Shown here one piece after another: positions 19,301-28,107 of a stretch of 64,000 nt of DNA. The stretch comes from Candidatus Kapaibacterium sp. (lineage in GTDB: Bacteria; Bacteroidota; Ignavibacteria; Kapaibacteriales; UBA7675). Every line of letters begins with the position of its first letter. Within the stretch, counting starts at the first letter, position 1. The translations under genes and the position numbers were made by a program. The stretch lies in assembly GCA_028284775.1 (NCBI GenBank), contig JANQRB010000052.1, positions 16,405 to 80,404 of the forward strand. Reading direction: 5' to 3'. The notes under the pieces were generated by a model. The model worked only from the letters and a program-made list of their open reading frames with translations. It was not told where the DNA came from and ran no database searches.

Positions 19301-20105
19301 TGTTGCTGCAGACCAGGACGATGTTTTCATCTTCCGGATCCACCACCAAACGATTGATGCCGCCCAGCAGCTCGCCATTCGCGGTGGCTGCGAGCTGCTG
19401 CCAACTCTCGCCGCGATCGGTACTTTTCCAGACGCCGCTGCCTTCGAGGTCTACCACACGGCCGTAGCCCATTCCGGTACCAACATAGAGAACATCGTGA
19501 TTCGAGGCGGCCATTGCCATTGTCATGGTAGAGAGCGTGAGTAAGTCAGGTGTAAGATTGCGCCAGTTCGCACCGGCATCGGTCGTTTTCCAGACGCCGC
19601 CGCCAACCGAAGCGACAAACCAGGTCCCGTGACTCGGATCATCGGGATCGACAAGCACGACTCTCGCCCGGCCGCTGACATTTCCGGGGCCGCGCTCAAC
19701 CCAGGGAAGGGGCTCGCCCTGCACCACATCGCGTCCCTGCCTTTTTTGCAGCGCCCGCTGCTTTTCGAGCACTTTGTAGTTCGGCGGATAGCCGCGGCCG
19801 GCGGCGTCGGTCTTGATCGCGGCCAACGCAGCCATGAACGCTTCGGGATTTTCAGCGCGAGCGGCCTGTCGGGCGGTTTTGTCACGCAATTTTCGCAGCC
19901 TGTCCTGCCAGACGGCGGCGTCGGGGGAATTGGGTTCGGCCTTCCGCAGTTGCTGCTCGAAATATTCTTTGAGCGTTGCGCTTGAAATAATACCGTCCGG
20001 CTCGATCGAAGTAGATTCCGCCTGCCAATAGAAAGTTATGGCAACAGCGATTGCGGCAGCAATCACAAAGATGCCGCCATACGAAAGCGTCGCTTTAATG
20101 TTCAT
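16386..20105 (-). CDS. large secreted BNR/VPS10-like beta-propeller protein with C-terminal sorting domain
   Basis: A 1239-residue exported protein. An N-terminal hydrophobic segment (~8-26) is a signal or anchor. From about residue 110 many repeats of the sortilin/BNR type occur, with Asp-box-like motifs (GGVWKTTDAGANW, GVWKSTDRGESW, GIFRSSDGGASW, GVGYSTDAGASW), forming one or two large propellers. A beta-sandwich region (~900-1130) follows. The last ~85 residues are a FlgD-like/type IX sorting domain (PAVPNPFREQTTIRF, AWDGRDDNGNKLGGGMYTV). In related bacteria such proteins cross the outer membrane through the type IX system and attach to the surface. The catalytic role, if any, is unknown. 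The ATG at 20105 has GAGAGG just upstream, preferred to 20132. Confidence 0.88.
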   Translation of the reverse strand: MNIKATLSYGGIFVIAAAIAVAITFYWQAESTSIEPDGIISSATLKEYFEQQLRKAEPNSPDAAVWQDRLRKLRDKTARQAARAENPEAFMAALAAIKTDAAGRGYPPNYKVLEKQRALQKRQGRDVVQGEPLPWVERGPGNVSGRARVVLVDPDDPSHGTWFVASVGGGVWKTTDAGANWRNLTPDLLTLSTMTMAMAASNHDVLYVGTGMGYGRVVDLEGSGVWKSTDRGESWQQLAATANGELLGGINRLVVDPEDENIVLVCSNNSFAHVNPQQGNRRSGIFRSSDGGASWTQVFDAQTQLPSNSDNRIQQIIATPGNFDVLYAAVNEVGVLKSTDAGLSWNISAGDFALPSGIGIPSSGGLGLAGISVRTELAIAPTDPNRVYAAVERPRGIADLYMSKDAGASWVLVNDTGSDPNWFNAGGQSGVNGAYTAGWFDNTIAVSPYDENDVIVGGVNIYRITIDPTSDSRSTVPIAWWIPNSSGIPVVHADHHWLTLIPVDESSQSYHILNANDGGVGYSTDAGASWTQITGMESTMFYGVDKKPGEDVYIGGTQDNGSWLSNQNPQANSPWLFKIGGDGFEALWNARDPNLVLGTVQGGVVHRSTDGGQSFQPSFGATAGQGPFITKLGHAKIDPDLVFTVGSAGIMRSDDFGGSWTYTAIQGNWLGYRAFDNVEVSLAKPQIVWITSRLDIDPPAGRPGGIHVSEDGGISFREVSGSLPSTIREASGLATHPIDANTAYLLFSAPQQSKILRTTNLGGSWEDLSGFESGGGVSDRGFPDVALYSLLVMPYNTDIMWAGTEIGLFVSNDGGASWEYSDNGLPRVGIFQMSIVDDQVVVATQGRGIWSVQLPELADYTLPDVTLSPRLHKIQQLPSGGVQIRVDHRSQYDSTNIMVNGNLFERVEGNESAMTTTRLFPVSFEQSMTVSVTAYKDGESFLAASRSLTVFPTTPRNGYSANFNNPVDTTDFRGFGLALAQPAGFNSPALHTPHPYTNLFNAVYLLEVPIIVADNNALLEFDEVVLVEEGSAAWPSISAFDFVLVEGSSDGCTWQPLINGYDSRADADWSTAIKANLDAGGNSTTVGTEALYKRRSIDLLQTFQPGDIIFIRFRMFADGAVVAWGWAIDNLDIQSDAVDVRDATVRTDDLRIRPAVPNPFREQTTIRFASDRPGELQAAVFDLRGTKVMTLLSGYRPAGEYSLAWDGRDDNGNKLGGGMYTVRVLLEGMSTYTTVYHLP

Positions 20106-20510
20106 GAAGCCTCTCAAATAAACAATTCGCAAAACCCGGAGCAGAGTTTTAGTGCGAATGAAGCATTGTGGCAGGTGCTATCAGAATATAGCCCGGACGC
20201 GCGCTTAAAGCCTGGCTTTCCGATTGTTCAGCGCTTGCTCTTTCGTCGTGTAAACTTCCCTGAATGTGTTGTGTGTCAGCGTTATTGAACTCGCACGTCT
20301 GCCTTCTGCGCCGATGCGGCGCCCTGCAAACAACCTTACGTGATGAAGCCCCGAAGCCGCGGACGCGCCAGCGCCGGGCTTACACGGGTGGTTGACAATC
20401 GCGACGGAAAAAAGGTTACAGGCGATGCGCGAAAATAGAAAAAGAACAATTCCGACAGGCGAATGTTTAATGCCTGCAGTAACCGTCACAGCAAAAGTCT
20501 GGAAAAATGA
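20106..20510. other. intergenic stretch
   Basis: Between the propeller gene start and the terminator of the reductase gene. No gene seen; it should hold the promoter of the propeller gene, but no convincing box stands out. Confidence 0.5.
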
Positions 20511-20558
20511 CAGGAGCAAGACGCAGTCAGAAAAATCTCATACCGCGTCTTGCTCCTG
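20511..20558 (-). terminator. strong hairpin terminator after the NmrA-like gene
   Basis: A perfect 14-bp inverted repeat CAGGAGCAAGACGC / GCGTCTTGCTCCTG with a 20-base spacer, 24 bases after the reductase stop codon. On the minus strand it is followed by TCATTTTTCC, so it most likely ends the polB-ytxJ-PAP2-reductase run. Confidence 0.75.
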
Positions 20559-20581
20559 TGCCTGGAGGCCTAATCTGTCGC

Positions 20582-21433
20582 TTAACTGAGTTCTCCGGCA
20601 TATTCCTGAGCAAATTGTTCCAGGTCCGCGGCGGGACGGCCCAAGATCGCGCTGACATCGTCCGATACCGGCGCGGTGTATCCCTCCCGCATCGCGACAA
20701 ACAATCCAATCATAAACTCAGCCTGTTCACTCGGCCAGCCCTGCTCGCTCAGGGCTTTGCGCATGTCGTCATCAGAAATGTTAGTATAGTTGATCGACCG
20801 GCCGGCGGCTGCAGCAAGAATAGCCACGGCTTCGGAGTGGCTGAGGGCACGCGGTCCCGTAAGTGTGTATTCCCGGCAGATATGCTGGTCCGTGCTGAGC
20901 GCAGCATTCGCAACAGCAGCAATATCGCGCGTGTCGATAAAACTCACGCCGGCATCTGCGGCGGGAAGGTAGAGATTGCCCTCGCGGATCATGGGCCACA
21001 GAAAGCCCGGATAAAAATTCTGCATGAACCAGTTCGGTCTCAGGATCGTGTAATCGCCAACGCTGCGGATCAGGTGCAGCTCCGTCTTGCGCAATCCCCG
21101 CTCCGGCATGTTTTCGACACCCATCGCCGTCATAAATACAAATCGCTGCACCCCGGCCCCGACGGCGGCATCGATAAAGGGAATACACAGATCTTCTGCC
21201 TGTGAATCTGCGCTGGGGCCGATAAAGAACAGACGATCCACATTAGCCAGGACAGCGTCGAAACCGGCCGGGTCGCTGTAGTCGAAAGCGGCAAATTCGA
21301 TCGAGTCACCTGCACTGTGCTGCAAGTTATTGCGGGTAGCGGCACGCACTTGGTGGCCGCCGCCGGCAAGAAGATGGACTAACACGCTGCCGACTTTGCC
21401 GGTGGCACCGACTACCAAAGTTTTTTGGCTCAT
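20582..21433 (-). CDS. NmrA-like NAD(P)-binding reductase (atypical SDR)
   Basis: A 283-residue Rossmann-fold protein. The N-terminal TLVVGATGKVGSVL carries the GxxGxxG dinucleotide motif of atypical short-chain dehydrogenases. VRAATRN suggests an NADPH-preferring arginine after the second strand. Motifs such as FVFMTAMGV, ILRPNWFMQNF and FIDTRDIAAVA match the NmrA/QOR2 group of sensors and quinone reductases. The Tyr-Lys pair of classical SDRs is missing, as usual in this group, so it may be a redox sensor rather than an enzyme. The ATG at 21433 has AAAGGA upstream and is preferred to 21517. Confidence 0.87.
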   Translation of the reverse strand: MSQKTLVVGATGKVGSVLVHLLAGGGHQVRAATRNNLQHSAGDSIEFAAFDYSDPAGFDAVLANVDRLFFIGPSADSQAEDLCIPFIDAAVGAGVQRFVFMTAMGVENMPERGLRKTELHLIRSVGDYTILRPNWFMQNFYPGFLWPMIREGNLYLPAADAGVSFIDTRDIAAVANAALSTDQHICREYTLTGPRALSHSEAVAILAAAAGRSINYTNISDDDMRKALSEQGWPSEQAEFMIGLFVAMREGYTAPVSDDVSAILGRPAADLEQFAQEYAGELS

Positions 21434-21550
21434 ACGATTTCCTTTATTCAAGAATGAATGAAATATAACATTGTCGTCCTGGGTATTAGATCTCACCAGA
21501 GCGATGATCCCGGCCACAAACAGTCAGACGTTGTACAACAGCCTGGAAAA

Positions 21551-22564
21551 TCACTTCATCGCCTGCGGCACGCCCCAACCGACCAGAGTACCGATTGCGG
21601 CGCCGACGATTACATCCGTCGGAAAATGTTTACCGGCCAGGATACGAAAAAGGCCTGTGAGTGTGGCGGCACTGAAGCTGGAGTAGCCAATCACACGCAA
21701 CTCTTCATGTTTGCCCGGATTGTAGTCGGCATAACTGCGGGTGAGAAAAGCCGCCGCCATAAATGCGAATGCCGTATGCCCGGAATAGAAGGATTTGGAA
21801 TAATCGGGATAGTTTTTCAGCTTTTCGGATACTTCGATTTCGCGATTGAAGAGATACGGCCGCTTGCGTTGGACCCAGTGTTTTACCACAGAGTTCAGGA
21901 CGTAGTTGACTGCGAGTGCGCTGGCATAGGTGCCGACATAATCGCCTGAGCTGCGATCATCGACTTGTTGAGATTGCGGCAAAGCAAACAGACCATAGAT
22001 AATAGGCGCGGTCACGGATGAGTACAGTAACAAATCGCTCGTCCCATCCGCCAGACCGCACTGCATTGTAGTAGAAACCGTATCGAGCCAGCGCAGCCAA
22101 CTCCATGAGAACTGCTGCTGACGCTCGATAGAGACGATTTCCTCTGCGCTCAAGGTATCGATCACAAAAGGCCAGGAGCCACTCATGAATTCACCGAGTC
22201 CCAGGAGCAGCAGACCGACGTTCAGTACGCCGGGATCATAGGGTCCGGCGGCTTCCTGATTGCTGTTGTACAGTGGTGGTATAGTAATCGGCTCGAAGAC
22301 CGGAAGGCTTCCCAGCCCGGGTAATTGACCGGGAGTGCGCAGCCTGGGGAGATCGCGAAAGGGCAAACCACTGCTGTCGCCGCTGTTATTAAATGTGGTG
22401 CGGTTGTGTTCCGCAAGAGAAGGCACAGAACTAAAATTCTCGCCCGGCGTTTTACTGACGCTCTCCTGGCTCCAACATGCCAGCAACACAATTCCGAACC
22501 AGCAGGCTGTCAGGACGCGGTAGCGCCTCAGCACGGCAGCAAGGTCATATTCACCAAATACCAT
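21551..22564 (-). CDS. PAP2-family membrane phosphatase
   Basis: A 337-residue protein. The C-terminal half carries the three phosphatidic acid phosphatase motifs: KHWVQRKRP, SFYSGHTAFAF (the usual PSGH is YSGH) and RILAGKHFPTDV, with the His nucleophile in the last. Hydrophobic segments around them fit a membrane enzyme acting on lipid phosphates such as undecaprenyl pyrophosphate or phosphatidate. The N-terminal ~100 residues contain a signal-like segment (VLTACWFGIVLLACW) and a Pro-rich linker, so the active site probably faces the periplasm. It is 27 bases downstream of ytxJ on the same strand, probably in one operon with it. Confidence 0.88.
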   Translation of the reverse strand: MVFGEYDLAAVLRRYRVLTACWFGIVLLACWSQESVSKTPGENFSSVPSLAEHNRTTFNNSGDSSGLPFRDLPRLRTPGQLPGLGSLPVFEPITIPPLYNSNQEAAGPYDPGVLNVGLLLLGLGEFMSGSWPFVIDTLSAEEIVSIERQQQFSWSWLRWLDTVSTTMQCGLADGTSDLLLYSSVTAPIIYGLFALPQSQQVDDRSSGDYVGTYASALAVNYVLNSVVKHWVQRKRPYLFNREIEVSEKLKNYPDYSKSFYSGHTAFAFMAAAFLTRSYADYNPGKHEELRVIGYSSFSAATLTGLFRILAGKHFPTDVIVGAAIGTLVGWGVPQAMK

Positions 22565-22591
22565 GGAATTCTCGAATTTGGTTTCAGAGTA

Positions 22592-23032
22592 TCAGATTGA
22601 CGGATAGGCTCGTTTCATTTCTCCAACAGAAATACCGCCGTGGGAATCATGCCATAAGATTTTTCCGGCCTGCAGAAGAAACAACTGCGGCGTTTCGTGG
22701 CGGACACCGAACTTTTCGGCAACATAATTCGACAGTTCACGCTGCGATTGCACAACAATGATAGCGGCGCGCTGTGAAGGGTGTTCGTCGATGTAATCTC
22801 TGAAGTGACTCCAGGCCCACGAAGAGGTTGCGCAGGCCGTCGAGTGTTTGAACAACCAGACCGGCTCGGGTCCGGCAGCAAAAGTGTCGACGGATGCGTT
22901 GTCGGTTAATGCTTGTACGGAAGCAGGAAGATCCATTGTTCTTGCACCATTTCGTGCTAAAAGTCGCGATACAAAAAAAATCAAGCCCACTAAGAGTAGG
23001 ATACCGGCGATACGCGACAATTCCTGTTCCAT
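22592..23032 (-). CDS. ytxJ: YtxJ-family bacillithiol-system redox protein, membrane anchored
   Basis: A 146-residue protein. After an N-terminal membrane segment (~8-27) comes a thioredoxin-like domain with the YtxJ signature (PVWLFKHSTACATSSWAW) and the single active-site Cys. The tail matches too (RHETPQLFLLQAGKILWHDSHGGIS). YtxJ proteins are monothiol thioredoxin-fold proteins linked to bacillithiol, the low-molecular-weight thiol of Firmicutes and many Bacteroidota. The domain is typically ~110 residues and cytosolic; the extra N-terminal span is unusual. AGAGGA lies 6-7 bases before the ATG. Confidence 0.85.
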   Translation of the reverse strand: MEQELSRIAGILLLVGLIFFVSRLLARNGARTMDLPASVQALTDNASVDTFAAGPEPVWLFKHSTACATSSWAWSHFRDYIDEHPSQRAAIIVVQSQRELSNYVAEKFGVRHETPQLFLLQAGKILWHDSHGGISVGEMKRAYPSI

Positions 23033-23139
23033 AAATTGTCCTCTGATTCAGCCCGGCCCCCGAGGTTGTTGATTAAGTCCTGCTGTTTAATTCAGTGGAA
23101 GACAGCATAACCAGCAAGATAACGATTCTGGACGCCAAA

Positions 23140-25485
23140 TTAGTGTTGGGCCGAATCCTCGCCTGAAATTGCCGATTCATCGAAGAGTGTTCCCTGTGCC
23201 AGGTTCATTTCGGCGGCGAAGCTGGTACCTGTCAGATTGAGCAGCGAGTCGGCAATCGGTAGCAATTGTCGCTCAATATAGTGTCGATAATCGACATCAC
23301 GTGGATTACGCTCCAGCGGAACGGGACCGTGCATAGTCATAATGTAACGCACATCGCGTCCGGGCCGGGCTAACATCCGCGCAGCGCGTACCTGCGGAGA
23401 TACATTTTTGCTATAGTCATGTGGATCCTTACGCAAACGTTTGTGATAAACCAGTTTATCGTCGAATTGGCCGGTGAGAAGGCTCTTCACAAATTCGCGC
23501 AGCCAGCTTTTATATTCTCGACCTGTCAGCAGACGAAGGTAGAGCTCGTACTGAAACTCCTTTGCGAGCGGACTCCAGTCCGAGCGCACGTATTCCATTC
23601 CAATGAACTCGGGGTAGGGATCGCCGCGGTCGATACGCAGCCCGACATAACGTTTTTTGGCGCCGCCGCTCGTGGCCCTTGCCATGGGCACGACGAATTT
23701 GCGATAATACTTCTCATACTCCATTTCCAGGTAGGATTCCACGCCGCGCCTTGCAAGTTCCTCTCGCAGATGACTGTTCAGCTTCTGCAGCAGATCCCGT
23801 CCCGCCGTCTCCGGATCGCTTTCTTCTCCCGCCTGCAGACCGACGAAGAGGGAATCGGTATCGCCATAATGCACAGTATAGCCCATCTCCTCAAGCCGTG
23901 CTTTGCAATGCTGTAAGAGCCACTGGCCGGTACCCGTTATCGCGGAGGGCAGCGCCGGATGGTAGAAACGGCAGCCGGGGGTCCCCATCACGCCGTAAAA
24001 GCTGTTCATTAATATCTTAATTGCCTGCGAGAGGTGGGTATCGCCGGCCCGCCTGGCCTCATTGCGCTGTTGCATCAAGCGATCGATGAACTCGGGCAGC
24101 AAATTTTCGCTTGCCGAGAAATGATGGCCGTCCGGCGTTGCCAGGGTATCGACATCCCGGCGCAGGAGGGCCAGCGGCTCGATTTTGAAAGACTGGATAA
24201 TCGTGGGATACAAACTCTTGAAATCCAAAACGATAACATGATCGTAAATGCCGGGCCGGGGCGACAGGACATAACCGCCAGCCGCATGTTCACTGAGATG
24301 GACATCGCGAACATTAGGCGCCACAAAACCCTTACGGTGCAAGCGCGGCAGATAGTAATGGTCGAATGCCGCCACGGAACGCCCGACGTAGTCAAGCAGC
24401 AGGCCGGCAATCTGCGAGCGCTTAACGTACATCTCCAGCAGGCCGGTACGCTCGAAAATGCGGCTTACAAGGATGCAGTCCTCCAGGTTGTAGCGCGCGA
24501 GCGCAGCTTTATCCTCCTGAAAGAGCCGTTCGATCTCGGCGATTTTATCCTGGTCGGGACTGATGATTTTGCCTTTGCCCAGCAAGACGCGGGCGACGGT
24601 TTCCAGCCGGTAGTCCGGGAAACTGTAGAAAGCTGTCCGCAGCGCCATCGGGCCATCGATGACAATGCGGCCTGGAACTTCGGCTACCGGGCCGCCGCGC
24701 GCCTGCTCTCGAAGACGGGCTGCACGACCGCCTCGGCCAAGGCGCAGCGTCATCCCGAGCTCACGGCACTTGCGCTCCAGAAAATCCAGATCGAATCCGA
24801 CAATGTTCCAGCCGATGATGACATCGGGATCGGCATCCGCAAACCAGTCAAAAAACGCGGTCAGCAACTCGGCTTCGCTGGGATAGAGCGAAAGATTGGC
24901 GGGCAACTCGGCGCGCTCGTCGGCCAGCATAAACACACGATGACGGGCGGGGCCGGCATCGGTCAGATGCAGGGCAATCGAATACAGTCGTCCGCTGGCA
25001 ACGCCGGTTTCGATATCGAGCGAAGCCGCAACAAGCGTCGGCGTGGCCTCGCCGATACTAATGCGCGGATTACGCATCATCAACTGCCGACCCTGACGCA
25101 GAGCAGCGCCGCTTACGCGCGCCTGTGCACAGATAAAGCGCTCCATCAGAAAACGTCGCGTAGGACGCACATCGGCTTCGAAGCTGCTGATGCCCGCTTC
25201 CCGCAAGCTGCGGTCAGCGGCACGTAAGTCACGGTAGGTGCTAAAATACAATGCATCGACATGCCGGCCGGCAAAATTTGTTAACGGCAGCTCCCGGCGT
25301 TCAGCCACTGACAGGGCGGGAGGCAGTATCGCTTCGCGCTCCACAAAAAAAACGGGCCGCTGATTGTCGAATTCCAATTCGATCGGCCCCCATTGATTGG
25401 CCAACCCGGTATAGCGCACCATAAGTCGTCCGCGTTCATCGCGCCAGTCGGCGCTAAGTATGAAGAGGTCCGTATCAATGTGCAT
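23140..25485 (-). CDS. polB: DNA polymerase II (family B)
   Basis: A 781-residue family B DNA polymerase. The 3'-5' exonuclease motifs are present: SLDIETG near residue 157, IIGWNIVGFDLDF near 230 and YNLEDCILV near 330. So are the polymerase motifs: DFKSLYPTIIQSF (motif A, ~421), KILMNSFYGVMG (motif B) and YGDTDSLF (motif C, ~541). The length is the same as E. coli Pol II (783). It copies past damage and restarts stalled forks with proofreading. In E. coli it is SOS-induced, but I see no recognisable LexA box here. The ATG at 25485 starts directly with the conserved N-terminal beta strand and AGG precedes it. Confidence 0.95.
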   Translation of the reverse strand: MHIDTDLFILSADWRDERGRLMVRYTGLANQWGPIELEFDNQRPVFFVEREAILPPALSVAERRELPLTNFAGRHVDALYFSTYRDLRAADRSLREAGISSFEADVRPTRRFLMERFICAQARVSGAALRQGRQLMMRNPRISIGEATPTLVAASLDIETGVASGRLYSIALHLTDAGPARHRVFMLADERAELPANLSLYPSEAELLTAFFDWFADADPDVIIGWNIVGFDLDFLERKCRELGMTLRLGRGGRAARLREQARGGPVAEVPGRIVIDGPMALRTAFYSFPDYRLETVARVLLGKGKIISPDQDKIAEIERLFQEDKAALARYNLEDCILVSRIFERTGLLEMYVKRSQIAGLLLDYVGRSVAAFDHYYLPRLHRKGFVAPNVRDVHLSEHAAGGYVLSPRPGIYDHVIVLDFKSLYPTIIQSFKIEPLALLRRDVDTLATPDGHHFSASENLLPEFIDRLMQQRNEARRAGDTHLSQAIKILMNSFYGVMGTPGCRFYHPALPSAITGTGQWLLQHCKARLEEMGYTVHYGDTDSLFVGLQAGEESDPETAGRDLLQKLNSHLREELARRGVESYLEMEYEKYYRKFVVPMARATSGGAKKRYVGLRIDRGDPYPEFIGMEYVRSDWSPLAKEFQYELYLRLLTGREYKSWLREFVKSLLTGQFDDKLVYHKRLRKDPHDYSKNVSPQVRAARMLARPGRDVRYIMTMHGPVPLERNPRDVDYRHYIERQLLPIADSLLNLTGTSFAAEMNLAQGTLFDESAISGEDSAQH

Positions 25486-26427
25486 TATTGCGCCTGGATT
25501 ACATGAGAGCTTAAGCGGAAGACGGGAAAACTGCAGCGAACGCCGGACATTATCGTCAGACTACCGAGGCCATCGAGCCAGGCTGATTCCGGAAGCCAAG
25601 ATACTGAATTTGTCGGGATCGGTCTGTCTCGATCGGCCTGGTCATTCGGAGGACGAAAGAGCTGGCGTGCTGTGCCGGCGGGAAGTGGACGACGTTCCCG
25701 CTTGCCAAGCGGACATTCCCCGGGTGGAGATCGGAGAATTCATGGGATTCAGTGAAAATAGCAAAGACAGCTGCAATGTTAAGGCTCTTAAAATATCTTA
25801 TATCTTTTTGGCGATCGGGACCTGTGGTTTTAAACTTCGGGCTGGGCTCTTTTGATTGGCTGAGACGATCGATTGGGAGCTTGGTGACGTGGGAAATTGG
25901 ATGATTGCTGCAACAACTTTCTTGCCGGCGTCTCTTGCGCCCAATGGGCCCTCCCGCCGCACAACCGCCACCAAGGTCTCGTAAGACCAGAACACAAACA
26001 TCCACCACCAAATCCCAAATTTGGCGTCAATGCCTGCTTAACCACGTATCGAATACCCCGTTCATGCGCTGAACAAACGACAACATTACAAATACCGCAG
26101 CAAGCATCACACATCTCTTGCTCTTACAATCATCAACGGCCGGCAATCTCCAATTATCGGTCCGAATTTCACGCTTTACGGTAAAGTATTCTGAGCGCTG
26201 CGTTCCCATTCCGGCATTAAGACGGCAAATATTAACCAGGTAATTGCGAGATGCAAGGACAACATCTAAAGCTAATAGGATGCTACAGGCCACACAGCTT
26301 CTCGCGCTAAATATGCCGAAAGATGAACTCTCACCGGTTATTTCCAACAAAAATCAATTTTTCCTTACTTTTAGACTATTGATCGTCAACAACAATCCTG
26401 TCTTTTGCACAAATCTTTGCTGAAATT
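25486..26427. other. gene-free stretch upstream of polB
   Basis: About 940 bases between polB and the TIR gene, which are divergent. No credible gene. The minus strand near 25930-25985 has a GC-rich motif (CTTGGTGGCGG... GGGAGGGCCCA) that resembles the one near 15545-15595. The region should contain the polB promoter but no clear box was found. Confidence 0.55.
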
Positions 26428-27225
26428 ATGGACAAACTGGAAGCCGTACGGCTGATCAACGAGGGTAAATCGGGTCAGTGGAACTCTTACCGCCGGAATA
26501 ACAAAGACTGGATTCCGGATTTGTCGAACGAGATTATTGCCGCTGAAGTAAAATTATTTCTTTTCGATTTAAGTGGTGCAAATCTCTGCGGTACCGATAT
26601 GTCGAACGCTATCACCGACATATTTACCGAAGTAGATATTCTCGATCTGAACGTAAAAAAGGCACATATTGATGTTTATACAAGCTTTCCCAGTGGCTAT
26701 ACAGTGTCTTCAGACGTCATCTTCATCTCCCAATCCCAAAAACACCATACACACAATTCATCCGCACAGATATTCATCAGCTACACCTGGGCCAACGATG
26801 AAGTCGTTATGGCTATCGACCAATGGCTGCGCAACAAAGGCTTAAATACGCGCCTCGATAAACGCGACTTCTTCGGCGGCTCACGCATCAGAGACGAGAT
26901 AATGCGTGTGATGCAGGAATGTGAGGTAATTTTGATTTTTTATTCCAAGGAATCGGCCGCCAAACCCTGGCCGCAGTTCGAGCGGGAATATGCCGGCGAC
27001 CTCGAGATGAATGCCAAACAAGAAGGCAAGCAGGCGCCTCGTATTGTCTACATCGTCACCGACAACATTCCGCTGCCCAATATTTCCGAGAAAAACCGAC
27101 TGGCGATTATGGCCAAGGGCAAACGCTTCGAACTCGTCTGCGAGGAGATCTATCACAGTATTTTGCAGCTCCCGAAAAGCGCGGACAAGATCGACCTCGA
27201 CCAATGGAGTGATTACATTTTTTAA
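26428..27225 (+). CDS. pentapeptide-like plus TIR domain protein
   Basis: A 265-residue protein. Residues ~40-85 contain degenerate pentapeptide-like repeats (LSGANLCGTDMSNA). Residues ~112-250 form a TIR domain (AQIFISYTWANDE, LDKRDFFGGSRIRDEIM, ECEVILIFYSKESAAKPWPQFEREY). TIR domains in bacteria are often NAD+-cleaving effectors in anti-phage systems; the Glu of FEREY or of RDEIM could be catalytic, but I cannot tell from sequence whether activity is kept. There is no partner such as a sensor ATPase nearby, so this would be a stand-alone effector or signalling protein. By eye the gene and the DNA before it are more AT-rich than the neighbours, hinting at acquisition. Confidence 0.82.
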   Translation: MDKLEAVRLINEGKSGQWNSYRRNNKDWIPDLSNEIIAAEVKLFLFDLSGANLCGTDMSNAITDIFTEVDILDLNVKKAHIDVYTSFPSGYTVSSDVIFISQSQKHHTHNSSAQIFISYTWANDEVVMAIDQWLRNKGLNTRLDKRDFFGGSRIRDEIMRVMQECEVILIFYSKESAAKPWPQFEREYAGDLEMNAKQEGKQAPRIVYIVTDNIPLPNISEKNRLAIMAKGKRFELVCEEIYHSILQLPKSADKIDLDQWSDYIF

Positions 27226-27297
27226 AGTGATAGTGGGAATGTCATTGGGTTTTGCTCGCGGAAAAAAGAACACCTGATGCCGACAGTAGAGCTTTAT

Positions 27298-27969
27298 TCA
27301 CTCTGCTCTTCTGGCATCGCCCGGATGCAGCGCGTTGACGCTATCCGGCTTCAGTGTGCCCGGCTGCACGCGCTGATATGCCAGCATCAAAATCAAAAAG
27401 AGCGTGACTGCCGGATACATAACGATGAACAGCAGGATGTTTAGCTCGGTATAGCTGACATCCAGCAGATTGGCGAGATTAATACAGAAGTCCGTGCCGT
27501 GCCAGTAGAGTGCGTTCAAGAGCGCGCTGATGTCTGCGGTGGACGCGGCTCCATACAGCAGAGCGACAATTAGGCCCGCCGACGTCAGCATCAGAAACGC
27601 CATTCCTCGCCGTACTGTACTCCTCGTCCTAGCTTTGCGACGCGCCCGATAAACAAGTAGAGCCGCCAGAAAGGCGATCAGCAAGGGCCACAACAGCACG
27701 TACACGAACAGATTAATTTCCCGGTAGGACATCCACGGCTGCTCCTGCAACAGACGGACATTGGCGTGATAAAGCGCGAAAGCAAGAGTCCGGATCTGCT
27801 GATGCTCCCCGGGATTCGAGGCGTGCGGACAGCCATGGTCATGACAGTAGCGCGTGCATTCGGCAGCCCGGCGGGCATGGGTGGGCGCTGCAGCTTGCTT
27901 ATTCACGACCAGAGTCAGAGCGCCGAGCGACAGACCGATAAGCAGGAGAGCAAGGTAGGATTTCATCAT
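27298..27969 (-). CDS. uncharacterised four-span membrane protein
   Basis: A 223-residue protein with an N-terminal span (~3-21), a Cys/His-rich loop (CTRYCHDHGCPH, ~38-49) and three further spans (~85-108, ~122-145, ~175-198). The CxxxC...C-P-H loop could bind a metal ion or form a disulfide if periplasmic. It is convergent with the TIR gene and divergent from the ABC permease gene. No family recognised. Confidence 0.7.
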   Translation of the reverse strand: MMKSYLALLLIGLSLGALTLVVNKQAAAPTHARRAAECTRYCHDHGCPHASNPGEHQQIRTLAFALYHANVRLLQEQPWMSYREINLFVYVLLWPLLIAFLAALLVYRARRKARTRSTVRRGMAFLMLTSAGLIVALLYGAASTADISALLNALYWHGTDFCINLANLLDVSYTELNILLFIVMYPAVTLFLILMLAYQRVQPGTLKPDSVNALHPGDARRAE

Positions 27970-28107
27970 CCATCCGGCGGACGTGATGATTTTTGCAAAG
28001 TTTCACTGAAACATTGAACAACACTTTGCGTTTCAGCCTGCGAACCTGGAGAATGGCACCGCTCAGCATCTCTCCTGTAATATCATTGCCAACCACCCCG
28101 GAACACT

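Noticed and set aside
24034..25227. 397-residue plus-strand frame
   Set aside because: It lies entirely antisense to polB, whose catalytic motifs are intact; the antisense product has no recognisable pattern.
25556..26011. 151-residue minus-strand frame upstream of polB
   Set aside because: Lacks domain signatures; its Gly-rich start comes from the GC-rich intergenic motif.
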